Assembly: GCF_026342355.1 (NCBI RefSeq)
Contig: NZ_JAPEMV010000012.1
Span: 124,001-188,000 of the forward strand
Direction of reading: 5' to 3'
Length of the DNA stretch: 64,000 nt
Origin: Streptomyces sp. NBC_00249
Lineage (GTDB): Bacteria > Actinomycetota > Actinomycetes > Streptomycetales > Streptomycetaceae
Made by a program: the position numbers and the translations under genes. Shown piece by piece: positions 1 to 8,900 of the stretch (position 1 is its first letter; each line of letters starts with the position of its first letter). The notes below the pieces were generated by a model that saw only the letters and a list, made by a program, of their open reading frames with translations, made no database searches and had not been told where the DNA came from.

Positions 1-1928
1 GATTCCAGGACGCGCAGGCCCGCCGTGGAGCCGGTGACGATGCGCGGCTGGGCCACGCCGGTCGCCACCATGTCGCCGGCGGCGGGCAGTGCGGCCCGCT
101 CGTACACCTCGGCGGCCTCGGTGAAGCGGCGGCGCAGCGCGCCTCCGCCGGTGCCGTGGCCGGAGCCCTGGCCGGGGAAGAGGAAGCCGATGCGGGGCGT
201 GTCGGTGGCCCTGCCGAGCAGGGTGCGGCCGTCGCCGGCGGGGAGGGTGAGGGCGCCCTCGTCGAGGGCTTCGACGATGTGGCGCAGCCGTAGTTCGGCG
301 TCGTCGGGGGAGGTGGTGACCACGGCCGCGCGGTAGGGCAGTTCGCGCAGTTCGCGCTGGAGGGTGGCGGCGAGGTCGCCGAGCTGGGCGTAGGACAGTC
401 CGGCGGCGAAGGCGCCGACCTCGGCTGCGCGGGCGCGCAGGGCCTGCGGGGAGTCGCCGTCCAGCAGGAGCAGTTCGGCGTCCTGGAGGGAGCCCGCGAG
501 GGTCGTGGTGCGCCGGCTGGGTGCGGTGCGCCGCTTGGGCGGGGTCTTGTCGAGGACCACGTGGGTGTTGATGCCACCGAAGCCCATGGCGGTGACGGCC
601 GCGCGCAGGGGTGCGCCGTCGGGCCAGGCCTCGGCCTTGCGCAGCACGCGCAGGTTGGCCCCGTCGGCGGTGAGGAGCTCGTGCGGGTCGACGCAGCCGA
701 TGGCGGGGGGCAGGACGCCCGCGTCGACGGCCATGGTGGCCTTGATGAGTCCGGCGATGCCGGCGGCGGCCTTGGTGTGCCCGATCATGCCCTTGACGGA
801 GGTGATGGCGGCGTGGGGGGCGGTGGGGTCGTCCGCGGCGCGGGCGCCCATGATCGCCCGGAGTTCGGTGGCGTCGCCGACGGCGGTGCCGGTGCCGTGG
901 CCCTCGAAGAGCGGGACGGTCCCGACGCCGAAGCCGGCCCGGTCGTAGGCGCGGCTCATGGCCAGCTGGTAGCCGCTGACCTCGGGGCGGGTGATGCCGC
1001 CCTGGCCGTCGGAGGCGATGCCCCAGCCCGCGACGGTCGCGTAGACGCGGCGGCCCTGGGCGAGGGCGTCCTCCTCGCGCATCAGGACGACCATGCCGCA
1101 GCCCTCGCCGGGCCAGAAGCCGTTGGAGCCGCGGTCGTAGAGCCGCATCTCCTTCCTGGCGAGGGCGCCGGTCTTGGCGAACCCGATGATCTCGAAGGGG
1201 TCGATGGACAGGTCGACGCCGCCCGCCACGACGACGTCGAGGTCTCCGCCGACGAGGGATCCGGCGGCGGTGGTGACCGACAGGAGCGAGGAGGAGCAGG
1301 CCCCGTCGACGGTGTAGCCGCCGCCGCCCAGGTCGAAGTGGTTGCAGATGCGGCCGGCGATGGTGTTGGAGAGGCCGCCGGCGAGGGTGTCCTCGTCGAT
1401 GGCCGGGAAGGGCTTTTTGTAGGCGTCCTCGACCCCGTCGAGGAAGTCGGCGAGGCGTTCGTCCTCCCAGTCCTGGCCCTTGAGGGCGGCGGCGAGCACG
1501 CGCCGTACGTACGGCCAGCGCAGCCGCATCACGTTGGCGCGGGAGAACTCTCCGGTGAGGGTGTTGCCGACGACGACTCCGGTGCGCGGCCGGGGCAGTC
1601 CCTCGCCGGCCCGGAAGCCTGCGTCGGACAGGGCGGCGGTGGCGGTGTCCAGGGCGAGCCAGTGCGTCAGGTCGGTGGACCGGTAGGTGCTGCCGGCGAT
1701 GCGGTGGGCGACGCGGTCGAAGCGGTAGCCGTCGATGACGGCGGCGTTGCGGGCGTAGAACCGGTCGGGGACCGTCGGGTCGGGGTCGTAGTAGTCGTCG
1801 AGGTTCATGCGTACGGCCGGCAGCCGGCGGAAGGCGCGGCGTCCGGCGATCGCGTTCTCCCACAGTTCCCGGTGGCTGGTGGCGTCGGGGTAGCGGGCCG
1901 CCATGCCGACGATGGCGATTCTGGTCAT
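1..1928 (-). CDS. pksE: Enediyne polyketide synthase (PksE), N-terminal part, cut by window edge
   Basis: Iterative type I PKS that would build the polyene precursor of an enediyne warhead. Starting at the ATG at 1928 I read a KS domain of about 460 residues beginning MTRIAIVGMAARYP. Its active-site motif is VDGACSSS with Cys near residue 211, followed by EGHGTGT and GHTKAAAG for the two catalytic His. An AT-like domain begins near residue 575 (FLFPGQGSG) and leaves the window after about 642 residues. The later ACP, KR, DH and PPTase domains expected for this family are outside. The start overlaps the unbU stop (ATGA). The DUF1702-UnbV-UnbU-PksE order matches known enediyne cassettes. The 9- versus 10-membered class cannot be decided here. 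Confidence 0.93.
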   Translation of the reverse strand, partial: MTRIAIVGMAARYPDATSHRELWENAIAGRRAFRRLPAVRMNLDDYYDPDPTVPDRFYARNAAVIDGYRFDRVAHRIAGSTYRSTDLTHWLALDTATAALSDAGFRAGEGLPRPRTGVVVGNTLTGEFSRANVMRLRWPYVRRVLAAALKGQDWEDERLADFLDGVEDAYKKPFPAIDEDTLAGGLSNTIAGRICNHFDLGGGGYTVDGACSSSLLSVTTAAGSLVGGDLDVVVAGGVDLSIDPFEIIGFAKTGALARKEMRLYDRGSNGFWPGEGCGMVVLMREEDALAQGRRVYATVAGWGIASDGQGGITRPEVSGYQLAMSRAYDRAGFGVGTVPLFEGHGTGTAVGDATELRAIMGARAADDPTAPHAAITSVKGMIGHTKAAAGIAGLIKATMAVDAGVLPPAIGCVDPHELLTADGANLRVLRKAEAWPDGAPLRAAVTAMGFGGINTHVVLDKTPPKRRTAPSRRTTTLAGSLQDAELLLLDGDSPQALRARAAEVGAFAAGLSYAQLGDLAATLQRELRELPYRAAVVTTSPDDAELRLRHIVEALDEGALTLPAGDGRTLLGRATDTPRIGFLFPGQGSGHGTGGGALRRRFTEAAEVYERAALPAAGDMVATGVAQPRIVTGSTAGLRVLE

Positions 1929-3088
1929 ACGGAGACCTCTTTCTTCTCCCTGGCCGCCCGCATCGAGGCGCACTTGCCGTGCTGGCAGGTGCCGGCGGCG
2001 CAGGCGTCGGCCGGGGCCGGGACCGCGAGGACCGCGGTGGCGGCCGGGGCGGGTGCGCCGGCCGGCGCGAGGGCCGGGGGCGGCGGAGGGGCGGCCGTCA
2101 GTGCCGACGCCGGGGCCGGGGCCGCGGTGGGCAGGACGGTGAGTCCCTCGGCGGGGCGCGGGGCGGGGGCCGCGGACGCTCCGTTGGCGTCGGCGCGCCG
2201 CTTGTCGAGGTGGTGCAGGCCCCACAGGTAGCCGCCGCGGATCAGGCAGACCAGGGCGGTGGCGAAGAAGATGCCGTAGGCGATGCCGACGGCGGTCAGC
2301 AGGCCGTACATCGCGGCGACGCCGGCTCCGAAGACGATCTGGGAGGAGCGCTTGGAGGGGGAGGTCCCGGGGTCGGTGACCATGTAGTTGGTGAAGAGCA
2401 CGAAGGCGGTGCCGGTCATCATGCCGAGCGCCGACGGGATGGCGGTGCCCAGCAGCAGGCCGCGGACGACGGCCTGGAGGGCGAAGCCGACGAGCCAGGC
2501 CGTGATGAGCCACATGCGGCCGGTCAGCTTGGCGTTGAGCAGGGTGCCGAGGGTGATGATGATCGCCGGCAGGACCCAGTCGCCGGGGCCGTGGAGGTAC
2601 TCGGTGAAGTGGTACGGCGGGGCGATGCTGGCCCAGGGGAAGAGCATCAGGATGACCGCGATGCCGAAGTTCGACGGGTTCATGTAGTGCCGCATGCGTC
2701 CCTTGAGGGGGGAGCGCAGCACCCACTTGGTGGCGACGGCGACGACGACGCCGAAGATCATGACCCAGATGCGGTCGTTGACGTAGGTGAGCATGTTCAC
2801 GGCGAGGGAGGTGATGTGCGCCGGGAGGAGGAACTCCACGAGGCCCTTGCGGCCGCGTCCGGCGTAGCGGGGCGCGCGGCCTTCGGCGCGGGCGCCGATC
2901 GCCTCCAGGACGATCTCCGTGGTGTATCCGGTGGCGAGCGCGACGAACGGCCACAGCCAGGCCTGTTCGAAGCCGAGGACCGTGTACCCGAGGATGTTGA
3001 GGACGGAGATGGAGACGGCGAACCGTTGGAGCGCCTTGATCACCTTCGCGTCGTGGCGTGGGGGCGCGGCTTGCGGTGTGGTGGTCAC
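1925..3088 (-). CDS. unbU: Enediyne biosynthesis membrane protein UnbU (E5-like)
   Basis: Integral membrane protein of the enediyne core cassette; its chemistry is unknown. It is 387 aa from the GTG at 3088, with roughly eight to ten hydrophobic segments between residues 25 and 290. NPSNFG (about 137-142) and TDPGTSP (about 238-244) resemble the flavin-site region of RnfD/NqrB subunits, so a redox or ion-coupled role is possible (inference). The last 85 residues are an Ala/Pro-rich tail ending in a small Cys cluster. An in-frame GTG at 3094 overlaps the unbV stop, but AAGGAGAA is too close to it; GTG 3088 has a normal spacer. The 3' end overlaps pksE by 3 bp, implying coupled translation. Confidence 0.85.
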   Translation of the reverse strand: MTTTPQAAPPRHDAKVIKALQRFAVSISVLNILGYTVLGFEQAWLWPFVALATGYTTEIVLEAIGARAEGRAPRYAGRGRKGLVEFLLPAHITSLAVNMLTYVNDRIWVMIFGVVVAVATKWVLRSPLKGRMRHYMNPSNFGIAVILMLFPWASIAPPYHFTEYLHGPGDWVLPAIIITLGTLLNAKLTGRMWLITAWLVGFALQAVVRGLLLGTAIPSALGMMTGTAFVLFTNYMVTDPGTSPSKRSSQIVFGAGVAAMYGLLTAVGIAYGIFFATALVCLIRGGYLWGLHHLDKRRADANGASAAPAPRPAEGLTVLPTAAPAPASALTAAPPPPPALAPAGAPAPAATAVLAVPAPADACAAGTCQHGKCASMRAAREKKEVSV

Positions 3089-3090
3089 GG

Positions 3091-5013
3091 TCACTTCTCC
3101 TTGGCCTCGGCGCCGAGCTGGAGCGAGTGCCAGCCGGGGGTCAGCTGAAGGTCCTGGGTGCGTACCTGGCCGGTGCGGTCGCGCCAGCTGAGGTGCACGG
3201 GGACGGGGCCGGCGGCGGAGCCGAGCCCGAAGTGGATCTCGTGGCTGCGCTTGCCGGAGTGCCCGCTGCCGCCGTCGACGCGGCCCAGCAGGGTCTTCCC
3301 GCCGGGTCCGCGGGCGGTGGCCTGGGCGCCGATGAGGGGTGAGCCGTTCTCGTCGGTGAGCCGCAGTCCGAGGAAGGCGCCTTCGGAGCCGCTCATGTTG
3401 CAGTAGAAGACGGGGGCGTCCCACTGGCGGGCCACGACGAGGTCGAGGCGGCCGTCGCCGTCGGCGTCGCCGGTGGCGATGCCGCGGGTGGGGACGGGGA
3501 CGCCCAGGCCGAGCTGCTTGGACAGGTTGCTGTAGGCGCCGTCCTTGTTCTTGGCGAAGAAGCGCAGGAACTGGTCGCCGGCGAGGTCGTCGCCCTCTTC
3601 GACGTTGGGCCAGAAGTAGGGGTGCTTGACGAGTTCGTCGTTGGCGGTGGCCAGCTCCTGGAGCTGGGGCCAGCGGTTGCGCTTGCCCTTGAGGAAGCCG
3701 GTGGCCTGGGTGATCTCCTGCGTGCCGTCGTTGTCGAAGTCGCCGGTCTTCACGTCCCAGCCCCAGCCGGACCAGGCGAGGTTCAGGGGGGCGCTGCGGT
3801 CGGTGAAGGGGGCTTCGCCGGAGCCGAGGCGGGTCTTGAGGTCGGCCTGGTCGCGGGCCGAGTTGATGAAGGCGAAGTTGGATTCCTGGATGCCGAAGGA
3901 GGTGGTGATGTTGGAGACGAAGGCGTCGTAGAGGCCGTCGCCGTCCAGGTCTGCGAAGTCGACGCCCATGCCCTTGAAGGAGCTGCGGCCCATTTCCTTG
4001 GACTTCGGGGTCAGCCCGGTGTGGGCGGCCTTGACCTCGGCGAACTCGAACTTCCCCGGGCGGGACTTGTTGTAGAGCAGGGCGGAGGTGCCGAAGTCGT
4101 GCGCCAGGTACAGCTCGGGCTTGAGGTCGCCGTCGAGGTCGGTGGCGGAGACGGCGAGGGTCCAGCCCTTGGAGAGGCCCTCGGGCAGGACGCCCGGTAC
4201 CTCTTCGAAGCCCTTGGGGGTCCAGCGGAAGAAGTGGCCGCCGCCGCCGTTCTGGGCGTGGGACAGGGAGTCGTTCATGGTGACGCCGCCGTCGACGGTG
4301 TCGTCCAGGACGGGGCTGTCGGGGAAGTAGTTCCCGATGTAGATGTCCTGGTGGCCGTCGCCGTCGAAGTCGGCGACGGTCGCGGCGTCGGAGTTCCACA
4401 GCGGGCCGGAGTAGACGGCGCCGCCGATGCCGGGCACCAGTTCGACGGGGACGAAGCTGTCGGGGCCCAGCGGTGCCTTGTCCGCGCGGGCCTCCTTCTT
4501 GGCCTGGAAGATGACGGGGGTGCGGCCCCAGTAGTAGACGAGGAGGTCGGTGGCGCCGTCCTCGTTGAAGTCGCCGGGGACGCAGCCGATCGGCGCGGTG
4601 ATCTCGTTCTTCGGCAGCGGCGCCGGGTCCAGCACGAAGGGCTGGTACACCTGGCTCTTGCGGCCGGGGACCGGCGCGGGGGTGACCACGGCCTGGTCGA
4701 TGCGGGGGTCGGTGATGCACAGGTCGTTGGGCAGTCCGTCGGCGTCGATGTCGTTCATGGCGACGCCGGCGCCGACCGAGGAGATCCAGCCCTCGATGTG
4801 CTTGTAGGCCTTGTTCACCTTGCGGACGGTCTGCTGCCGGTATCCGGCGGGCATGGCGATCGACATCGGCACGAAGGTGAAATCCCGCGCGAGTTCCGCG
4901 TCGTCGGCAACGGCCTGGGACGCGGGTTTCACGGCGTAGAACAGGCTCACCATCAGGGTGAGCGCGACAATTCCCGGAGCCTGCCGGCGTATCCAGGAAA
5001 TGGGGTGCGTCAT
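3091..5013 (-). CDS. unbV: Enediyne biosynthesis protein UnbV (E4-like), exported FG-GAP/VCBS repeat protein
   Basis: 640 aa. An N-terminal hydrophobic segment (about 13-30, after WIRRQ) looks like a signal peptide or anchor, so the body probably lies outside the membrane. The body is a repeat array of calcium-binding-like DxDxDG loops (for example ADFDGDGHQD, ADLDGDGLYD, GDADGDGRLD), as in FG-GAP/VCBS beta-propellers. The last 90 or so residues resemble the ASPIC/UnbV domain. Members of this family sit beside UnbU and PksE in enediyne clusters, but their role is not established. The start overlaps the upstream DUF1702 stop (ATGA), so it belongs to the same operon. Confidence 0.87.
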   Translation of the reverse strand: MTHPISWIRRQAPGIVALTLMVSLFYAVKPASQAVADDAELARDFTFVPMSIAMPAGYRQQTVRKVNKAYKHIEGWISSVGAGVAMNDIDADGLPNDLCITDPRIDQAVVTPAPVPGRKSQVYQPFVLDPAPLPKNEITAPIGCVPGDFNEDGATDLLVYYWGRTPVIFQAKKEARADKAPLGPDSFVPVELVPGIGGAVYSGPLWNSDAATVADFDGDGHQDIYIGNYFPDSPVLDDTVDGGVTMNDSLSHAQNGGGGHFFRWTPKGFEEVPGVLPEGLSKGWTLAVSATDLDGDLKPELYLAHDFGTSALLYNKSRPGKFEFAEVKAAHTGLTPKSKEMGRSSFKGMGVDFADLDGDGLYDAFVSNITTSFGIQESNFAFINSARDQADLKTRLGSGEAPFTDRSAPLNLAWSGWGWDVKTGDFDNDGTQEITQATGFLKGKRNRWPQLQELATANDELVKHPYFWPNVEEGDDLAGDQFLRFFAKNKDGAYSNLSKQLGLGVPVPTRGIATGDADGDGRLDLVVARQWDAPVFYCNMSGSEGAFLGLRLTDENGSPLIGAQATARGPGGKTLLGRVDGGSGHSGKRSHEIHFGLGSAAGPVPVHLSWRDRTGQVRTQDLQLTPGWHSLQLGAEAKEK

Positions 5014-5996
5014 GCGCTGACCCCCTTCTGGAAGATGAGCGGGGAGGTGATCTTCTCCGCGATCTGCTGCCGCCAGGTCTCGAAGGCCGGGACCTCACCG
5101 CCGTCGCAGTGGGCGGGGCGCAGTTCCAGGCACACCCGGGAGGCCTCCTCGGGGGTGCGGCCGCCGCACAGCACACGGGTCGCCATGACGGTGTGGTCGA
5201 TGACGGTGCCGGCCCTGACGCGGGCCTCGGCGGCGAACGCGGAGCCCTGGGCCAGGTTCGGCAGGTGGCGGCCGGCGAGGCCGGCGAAGCGGCGCAGCTC
5301 GTCCTCGTCGGCGCTGCCCGCGTAGGTGCAGGCCAGGCCGGATCCGGCGTAGAGGTCGCCGTGGCGGTGCTCGGGGTAGGCCGCGATCAGGGCGGCGACC
5401 ACGTCGGGGTCGGTGCCTCCGACGAACCACAGGGCGCGGCCGATGCCCTGGTCGATGACGCGGGCGCTGTAGGCGTCGGGGCCGCCCTTCCAGTGGAAGG
5501 GGTGGTCGGCGTGCGGGTCGCGGACGTAGCCGTCGGTGTGGAAGTACGCCTGGTGGAAGCCGTACCCGTCCAGGATCAGCCAGCGCAGGACCGGGTCGAA
5601 GCGGCTCACGTCGGGCCACAGGAAGCGCGGGAGGCGGGCCATGGCCCAGCCGATCCCGACGTAGATCATGTAGTCGTGGCGGCGGCCCTCGCCCTGGAGG
5701 AGGCCGGTGAGCCGCTTGTTCCCGCCGGTGAGGGAGTCGAGCATGACGGCGCCCATGCCGGCGCCCTCGTAGGCGAAGCCTCGGTAGGCGAGGGGGACGG
5801 TCTCCAGCCACTCCTCGGCCTGGGCCGCGGACCGGGCCTCGACCGCGTAGGCGTACCCCTGGAGGAAGGTCGCGCCGACGGTTTCCAGCTGGTGCTTGGC
5901 CGCCGGGTTCTTGACGTGGAATCCGCGCGTTTCCAGCTGCGTTTCCCGGACATTGGGCGTGAGGACTCGGCGCCTCAGCGCACGCAAGGTGGACAC
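5010..5996 (-). CDS. unbL: DUF1702 enediyne cassette protein (UnbL/E3-like)
   Basis: 328-aa soluble protein of the DUF1702 family, characteristic of enediyne clusters and of unknown biochemical role. The start is the GTG at 5996 (VSTLRALRR). Motifs shared with the paralogue next door are FAYEGAxMGxVxxD, LLQGxGRxH, DGYGFxxAYF and DQGIGRALWFVxG. It lacks a signal peptide or membrane segment. It lies directly upstream of unbV with a 4-bp overlap. Assigning the UnbL/E3 name to this copy rather than to the one at 6087-7070 rests on its position next to unbV. Confidence 0.8.
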   Translation of the reverse strand: MSTLRALRRRVLTPNVRETQLETRGFHVKNPAAKHQLETVGATFLQGYAYAVEARSAAQAEEWLETVPLAYRGFAYEGAGMGAVMLDSLTGGNKRLTGLLQGEGRRHDYMIYVGIGWAMARLPRFLWPDVSRFDPVLRWLILDGYGFHQAYFHTDGYVRDPHADHPFHWKGGPDAYSARVIDQGIGRALWFVGGTDPDVVAALIAAYPEHRHGDLYAGSGLACTYAGSADEDELRRFAGLAGRHLPNLAQGSAFAAEARVRAGTVIDHTVMATRVLCGGRTPEEASRVCLELRPAHCDGGEVPAFETWRQQIAEKITSPLIFQKGVSA

Positions 5997-6086
5997 GTTG
6001 TAACCGCCCCTCGTTTCTGCTCCTGGAATTCACTACTCAATTCGAATCTGCCAAGTGCCCTGTCGAACGGTCCACTTCAAGAATGC

Positions 6087-7070
6087 TCATACGGAATTGA
6101 CGAGCACCTTTTCGCGTACGGCGCGGCGCCAGTGCTCGTACGTGGGGACCTCGCCCGCGGCGCTCGGGGCGGGGGCGCTGTCGTCGGCGAGGGCTGCGGC
6201 GGACTCCACGGTGAGGCCGGCCAGCGCGTGCACGGCGGTACGGGTGTGCTCCGGGACGGTCCGCGAGAAGTGGCGGGCCTTCGCGGCGAACACGGAGCCC
6301 TGGGCCACGTGGTCGCGCAGCCCGCCGGCGGCGGCGCCGAGGGCGGCGAGGTCCTCGGCGGTGGAGCAGCCGGCGAAGGTGGCGGCGAGTCCGACTCCGG
6401 CCCACAGGTCGGGCTGCCGGTCGGTGGCGAAGCGGCGGACGGCGGCGGCGACCTGTTCGACGCGGGCGCCGTTCACGAACCACAGGGCGCGGCCGATGCC
6501 CTGGTCGACGGCCCGCTGGAAGTACGCGGGGTGTCCGTCCCACGGGTAGGGGGTGTCGAGGCGCTGCTCGTCGATCCAGCGGCGGGTGTCGAAGTAGGCC
6601 TTGTCGAAGCCGTAGCCGTCGACCGCGAGCCAGGTCATGGGCGGGTAGAACTCCTCGCCCTCGAGGTCGGGCACGACCTTCTTCCACAGCGGCCGGGGCA
6701 GCTTGGACATGGCGAAGCCGATGCCGATGTAGTTGAGGAAGATGTGCGGCCGGCCGCCGCCCTGGAGCAGGTCCGCGGTGCGGGTGCCGCGGCCGGGGCC
6801 CATGGTGTCGCGGATGACGCAGGCCATGGTGGCGCCCTCGTAGGCGAAGCCGCGCAGCTCGGCGTCGACCAGCGACAGCCTGCGCTCGGTCTCCCACAGG
6901 TCGCGGGCTTCGATGCCCCATTCGAAGCCGCTGACGACGGCCTGCGGGATGGTCTCGAGCTGCCGCGTGGCGGCCGTCTCGGTGACGGGGAAGCCACGGC
7001 CGGCGAAGCTGACGTCCCGCAGGGACGGGGCCATGAGAAGCCTGCGCAGTGAACCCAGTGCCGTTGCCAC
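6087..7070 (-). CDS. Second DUF1702 enediyne cassette protein
   Basis: 327-aa paralogue of the gene at 5010-5996, with the same FAYEGATMA, DLLQGGGRPH, DGYGFDKAYF and DQGIGRALWF blocks. The start is the GTG at 7070, chosen because GAGGAGG lies 6 nt upstream. A longer reading from 7163 would add a Pro-rich stretch with no ribosome site. The 90-bp gap to the next gene shows no strong terminator, so it probably heads the cassette operon. Enediyne cassettes can carry two such proteins (E2/E3); whether they form a heteromer is unknown. Confidence 0.8.
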   Translation of the reverse strand: MATALGSLRRLLMAPSLRDVSFAGRGFPVTETAATRQLETIPQAVVSGFEWGIEARDLWETERRLSLVDAELRGFAYEGATMACVIRDTMGPGRGTRTADLLQGGGRPHIFLNYIGIGFAMSKLPRPLWKKVVPDLEGEEFYPPMTWLAVDGYGFDKAYFDTRRWIDEQRLDTPYPWDGHPAYFQRAVDQGIGRALWFVNGARVEQVAAAVRRFATDRQPDLWAGVGLAATFAGCSTAEDLAALGAAAGGLRDHVAQGSVFAAKARHFSRTVPEHTRTAVHALAGLTVESAAALADDSAPAPSAAGEVPTYEHWRRAVREKVLVNSV

Positions 7071-7224
7071 GCGGTGCCTCCTCGGCGCAGCCACCGGGGG
7101 TGGTGGCGAAGGGCCCCAGGGTCGGTGCGGGGGCTCGGGCGCGGCATCTTCGGGTGTGCGCAACGGCCTTACGGGCAGGGGCCGTTCAGGCTCGGCTGGG
7201 GTTTCGCGGCGGGGGTGCGTGGGG

Positions 7225-7668
7225 TCAGCGGGCGCGGCGGACCGCGACCTCCTCGTCGTGCACCTCGCGGGCGCAGCCGTCGCAGCCGAGCCGGACGTGG
7301 ACGTGTCCGTCGCAGCCGATGTGCTCGGCCCGGCGCGGCGGGCCGTCGGCGGTGGGCAGGTTGCGGTCGCCCCACTGCATCAGGGCGATCACGGCCGTGG
7401 TCAGGTCCCGGCCCATGGGGGTGAGGGGGTACTCGTAGCGCACGGGCTTGTCCTGGTAGGGGACGCGTTCGAGGATCCCGAGGTCGACGAGCCGGGCCAG
7501 CCGGTTGGTGAGGACGTTGCGGGCGATCTGGAGGCTGCCCAGGAAGCCGTCGAAGCGCTTCACCCCGAGGAGCGCCGAGCGCACGATCAGCAGGCTCCAG
7601 CGTTCGCCGATCACCTCCAGGGAGCGGGCGAGGGAGCAGTCCTGGCCTTCGTACGTCCGTGGCAGCAT
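7225..7668 (-). CDS. HxlR-family winged-helix transcriptional regulator
   Basis: 147 aa from the ATG at 7668 (MLPRTYEGQDCSLARSLEVIG). The core matches HxlR regulators: CSLARSLEVIGERWSLLIVR, then FDGFLGSLQIARNVLTNRL and the wing LPYQDKPVRYEYPLTPMGRDL. The C-terminal tail is Cys/His-rich (GCDGHVHVRLGCDGC) and may bind a metal. The gene lies directly upstream of, and in line with, the enediyne cassette, and divergently from a membrane-protein operon at 7808. GGTTGCG motifs in the shared promoter are candidate binding sites. The ligand is unknown. Confidence 0.85.
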   Translation of the reverse strand: MLPRTYEGQDCSLARSLEVIGERWSLLIVRSALLGVKRFDGFLGSLQIARNVLTNRLARLVDLGILERVPYQDKPVRYEYPLTPMGRDLTTAVIALMQWGDRNLPTADGPPRRAEHIGCDGHVHVRLGCDGCAREVHDEEVAVRRAR

Positions 7669-7689
7669 GCGGCCCACCGTAACCGGGAG

Positions 7690-7793
7690 GGTTGCGTGAA
7701 AGGACCCGTCCGGGCCGGCGGGTGCCGGTTGCGCAATCCGGAAGAAGACCGCCCGCCGCCGCCGGTGGTGGGATGGTGCGCGGATCCGCAACC
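7690..7793. promoter_or_regulatory. Divergent promoter with three GGTTGCG motifs
   Basis: Between the HxlR gene and the divergent membrane gene there are GGTTGCG copies at 7690-7696 and 7727-7733 and a reverse copy (CGCAACC) at 7787-7793. The middle one sits in a near-palindrome around TTGCGCAA. This arrangement suits autoregulation by the HxlR protein. No binding data; inference from position only. Confidence 0.4.
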
Positions 7794-7807
7794 GATGGAG
7801 GTGTGTC

Positions 7808-8374
7808 GTGATGGCCGCTGGAACAACCCACCCCGCGACCCGGCAGACGACCGGACTGATCGACGCGCTCAACACCCGCTACCACAAGACCGCGTTACGG
7901 GTCTTCCTGGTCGTCGTCCTGGCGCACTGGGCCGAGCACCTGACGCAGGCCGCGCAGATCTACGTCCTGGGCTGGCCGCTGCCGGAGGCGCGGGGGGTCC
8001 TCGGGGTGCCGTTCCCGTGGCTGGTGAAGTCCGAGTGGATGCACTACGGGTACGCCCTGCTGATGCTGGTCGGGTTCCTGCTGCTGCGGCGCGGGTTCAC
8101 CGGCCGCTCCCGCACCTGGTGGAACCTCACCCTGGGCATCCAGGTGTGGCACCACTTCGAGCACCTGCTGCTCCTGCTCCAGGCGCTGACCGCCACCTTC
8201 CTGTTCGGCAAGACGGTGCCGACGAGCATCATCCAGCTGCTGGCGCCGCGCGTGGAGCTGCACCTCTTCTACAACGCGATCGTCACCATCCCGATGATCG
8301 TCGCGATGGTGCTGCACACGCGGGCCAACGCCGACAACGCCTCGGCCCGCTGCGACTGCGCCCTGGCGTCATGA
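7808..8374 (+). CDS. Histidine-rich multi-pass membrane protein, function unknown
   Basis: 188 aa with about four hydrophobic segments. His residues fall in or next to the helices: HWAEHLTQ (about 39-46), HYGYALLM, WHHFEH and ELHLFYN. The pattern suggests a metal- or haem-binding membrane protein, but I do not recognise a named family. GGAGG at 7797-7801 serves either GTG 7808 or ATG 7811; the spacer slightly favours the ATG. The last codons overlap the next start (ATGA). It is divergent from the HxlR gene and possibly controlled by it. Confidence 0.7.
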   Translation: MMAAGTTHPATRQTTGLIDALNTRYHKTALRVFLVVVLAHWAEHLTQAAQIYVLGWPLPEARGVLGVPFPWLVKSEWMHYGYALLMLVGFLLLRRGFTGRSRTWWNLTLGIQVWHHFEHLLLLLQALTATFLFGKTVPTSIIQLLAPRVELHLFYNAIVTIPMIVAMVLHTRANADNASARCDCALAS

Positions 8375-8877
8375 CCCTGACGGCCGCGCCCGCACCCGCT
8401 GCGGCCGCGCCCGCACCTGCCGCGCGGTCCGTCCGCAGGCCGTCGGGGTTCGTCTCGCTGCTGGTGCTGCTGGCCGGCGCGCTGCTGCTCTACCTGTCGC
8501 TGCCCAACGTCGGCAACGCGCTGCGGTCGGCGACGGCCGACGGGGTCGCGGGCACGTTCACCGCGAGCCGGCTGTCGTGCATCCGGCATCCCGGGCACGA
8601 GACCTGCGAGTGGTCGGGGACCTTCCGCGCCGCCGACGGGACGGGGCTGCGGGAGAACGTCAAGCTGTACGGGACGGGGCGCGGCTCCCTCGGCATGGGG
8701 CGGGCGGCGGCCGCCGTGGACGTGGGCAACCCGGGGCGGGTCTACCGGCCCGGGGGGTCCTACGAGTGGATCTTCACCTTCGCGCTGCTGGCGGGCGGGT
8801 ACGCGCTGCTCGCCGTGGCCGCCCGGCGCCACCTGATGCCGCCGCCCCTGCCGGCGGGGCCCGCGGTCACCGGCTGA
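8371..8877 (+). CDS. Small membrane protein with extracytoplasmic loop, function unknown
   Basis: 168 aa. An Ala/Pro-rich N-terminus is followed by a transmembrane helix (about 28-46), a loop of about 85 residues, and a second helix (about 130-150). The loop has two Cys in SCIRHPGHETCEW that could form a disulfide. The ATG overlaps the preceding stop, so it is co-translated with the His-rich membrane protein. The family is not recognised. A four-copy tandem repeat and a strong hairpin follow. Confidence 0.7.
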   Translation: MTLTAAPAPAAAAPAPAARSVRRPSGFVSLLVLLAGALLLYLSLPNVGNALRSATADGVAGTFTASRLSCIRHPGHETCEWSGTFRAADGTGLRENVKLYGTGRGSLGMGRAAAAVDVGNPGRVYRPGGSYEWIFTFALLAGGYALLAVAARRHLMPPPLPAGPAVTG

Positions 8878-8900
8878 GGCCGGGTCGCCTGCCTCTGTGC

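Noticed and set aside
561..2231. 556-codon plus-strand frame over the enediyne PKS
   Set aside because: A shadow of pksE; its composition is Gly/Ala/Val without any recognisable domain.
3095..5176. Upstream extension of the unbU frame to 5176
   Set aside because: The extra 690 or so residues are low-complexity Arg/Pro/Gly sequence overlapping unbV and the DUF1702 gene. The true unbU starts near 3088.
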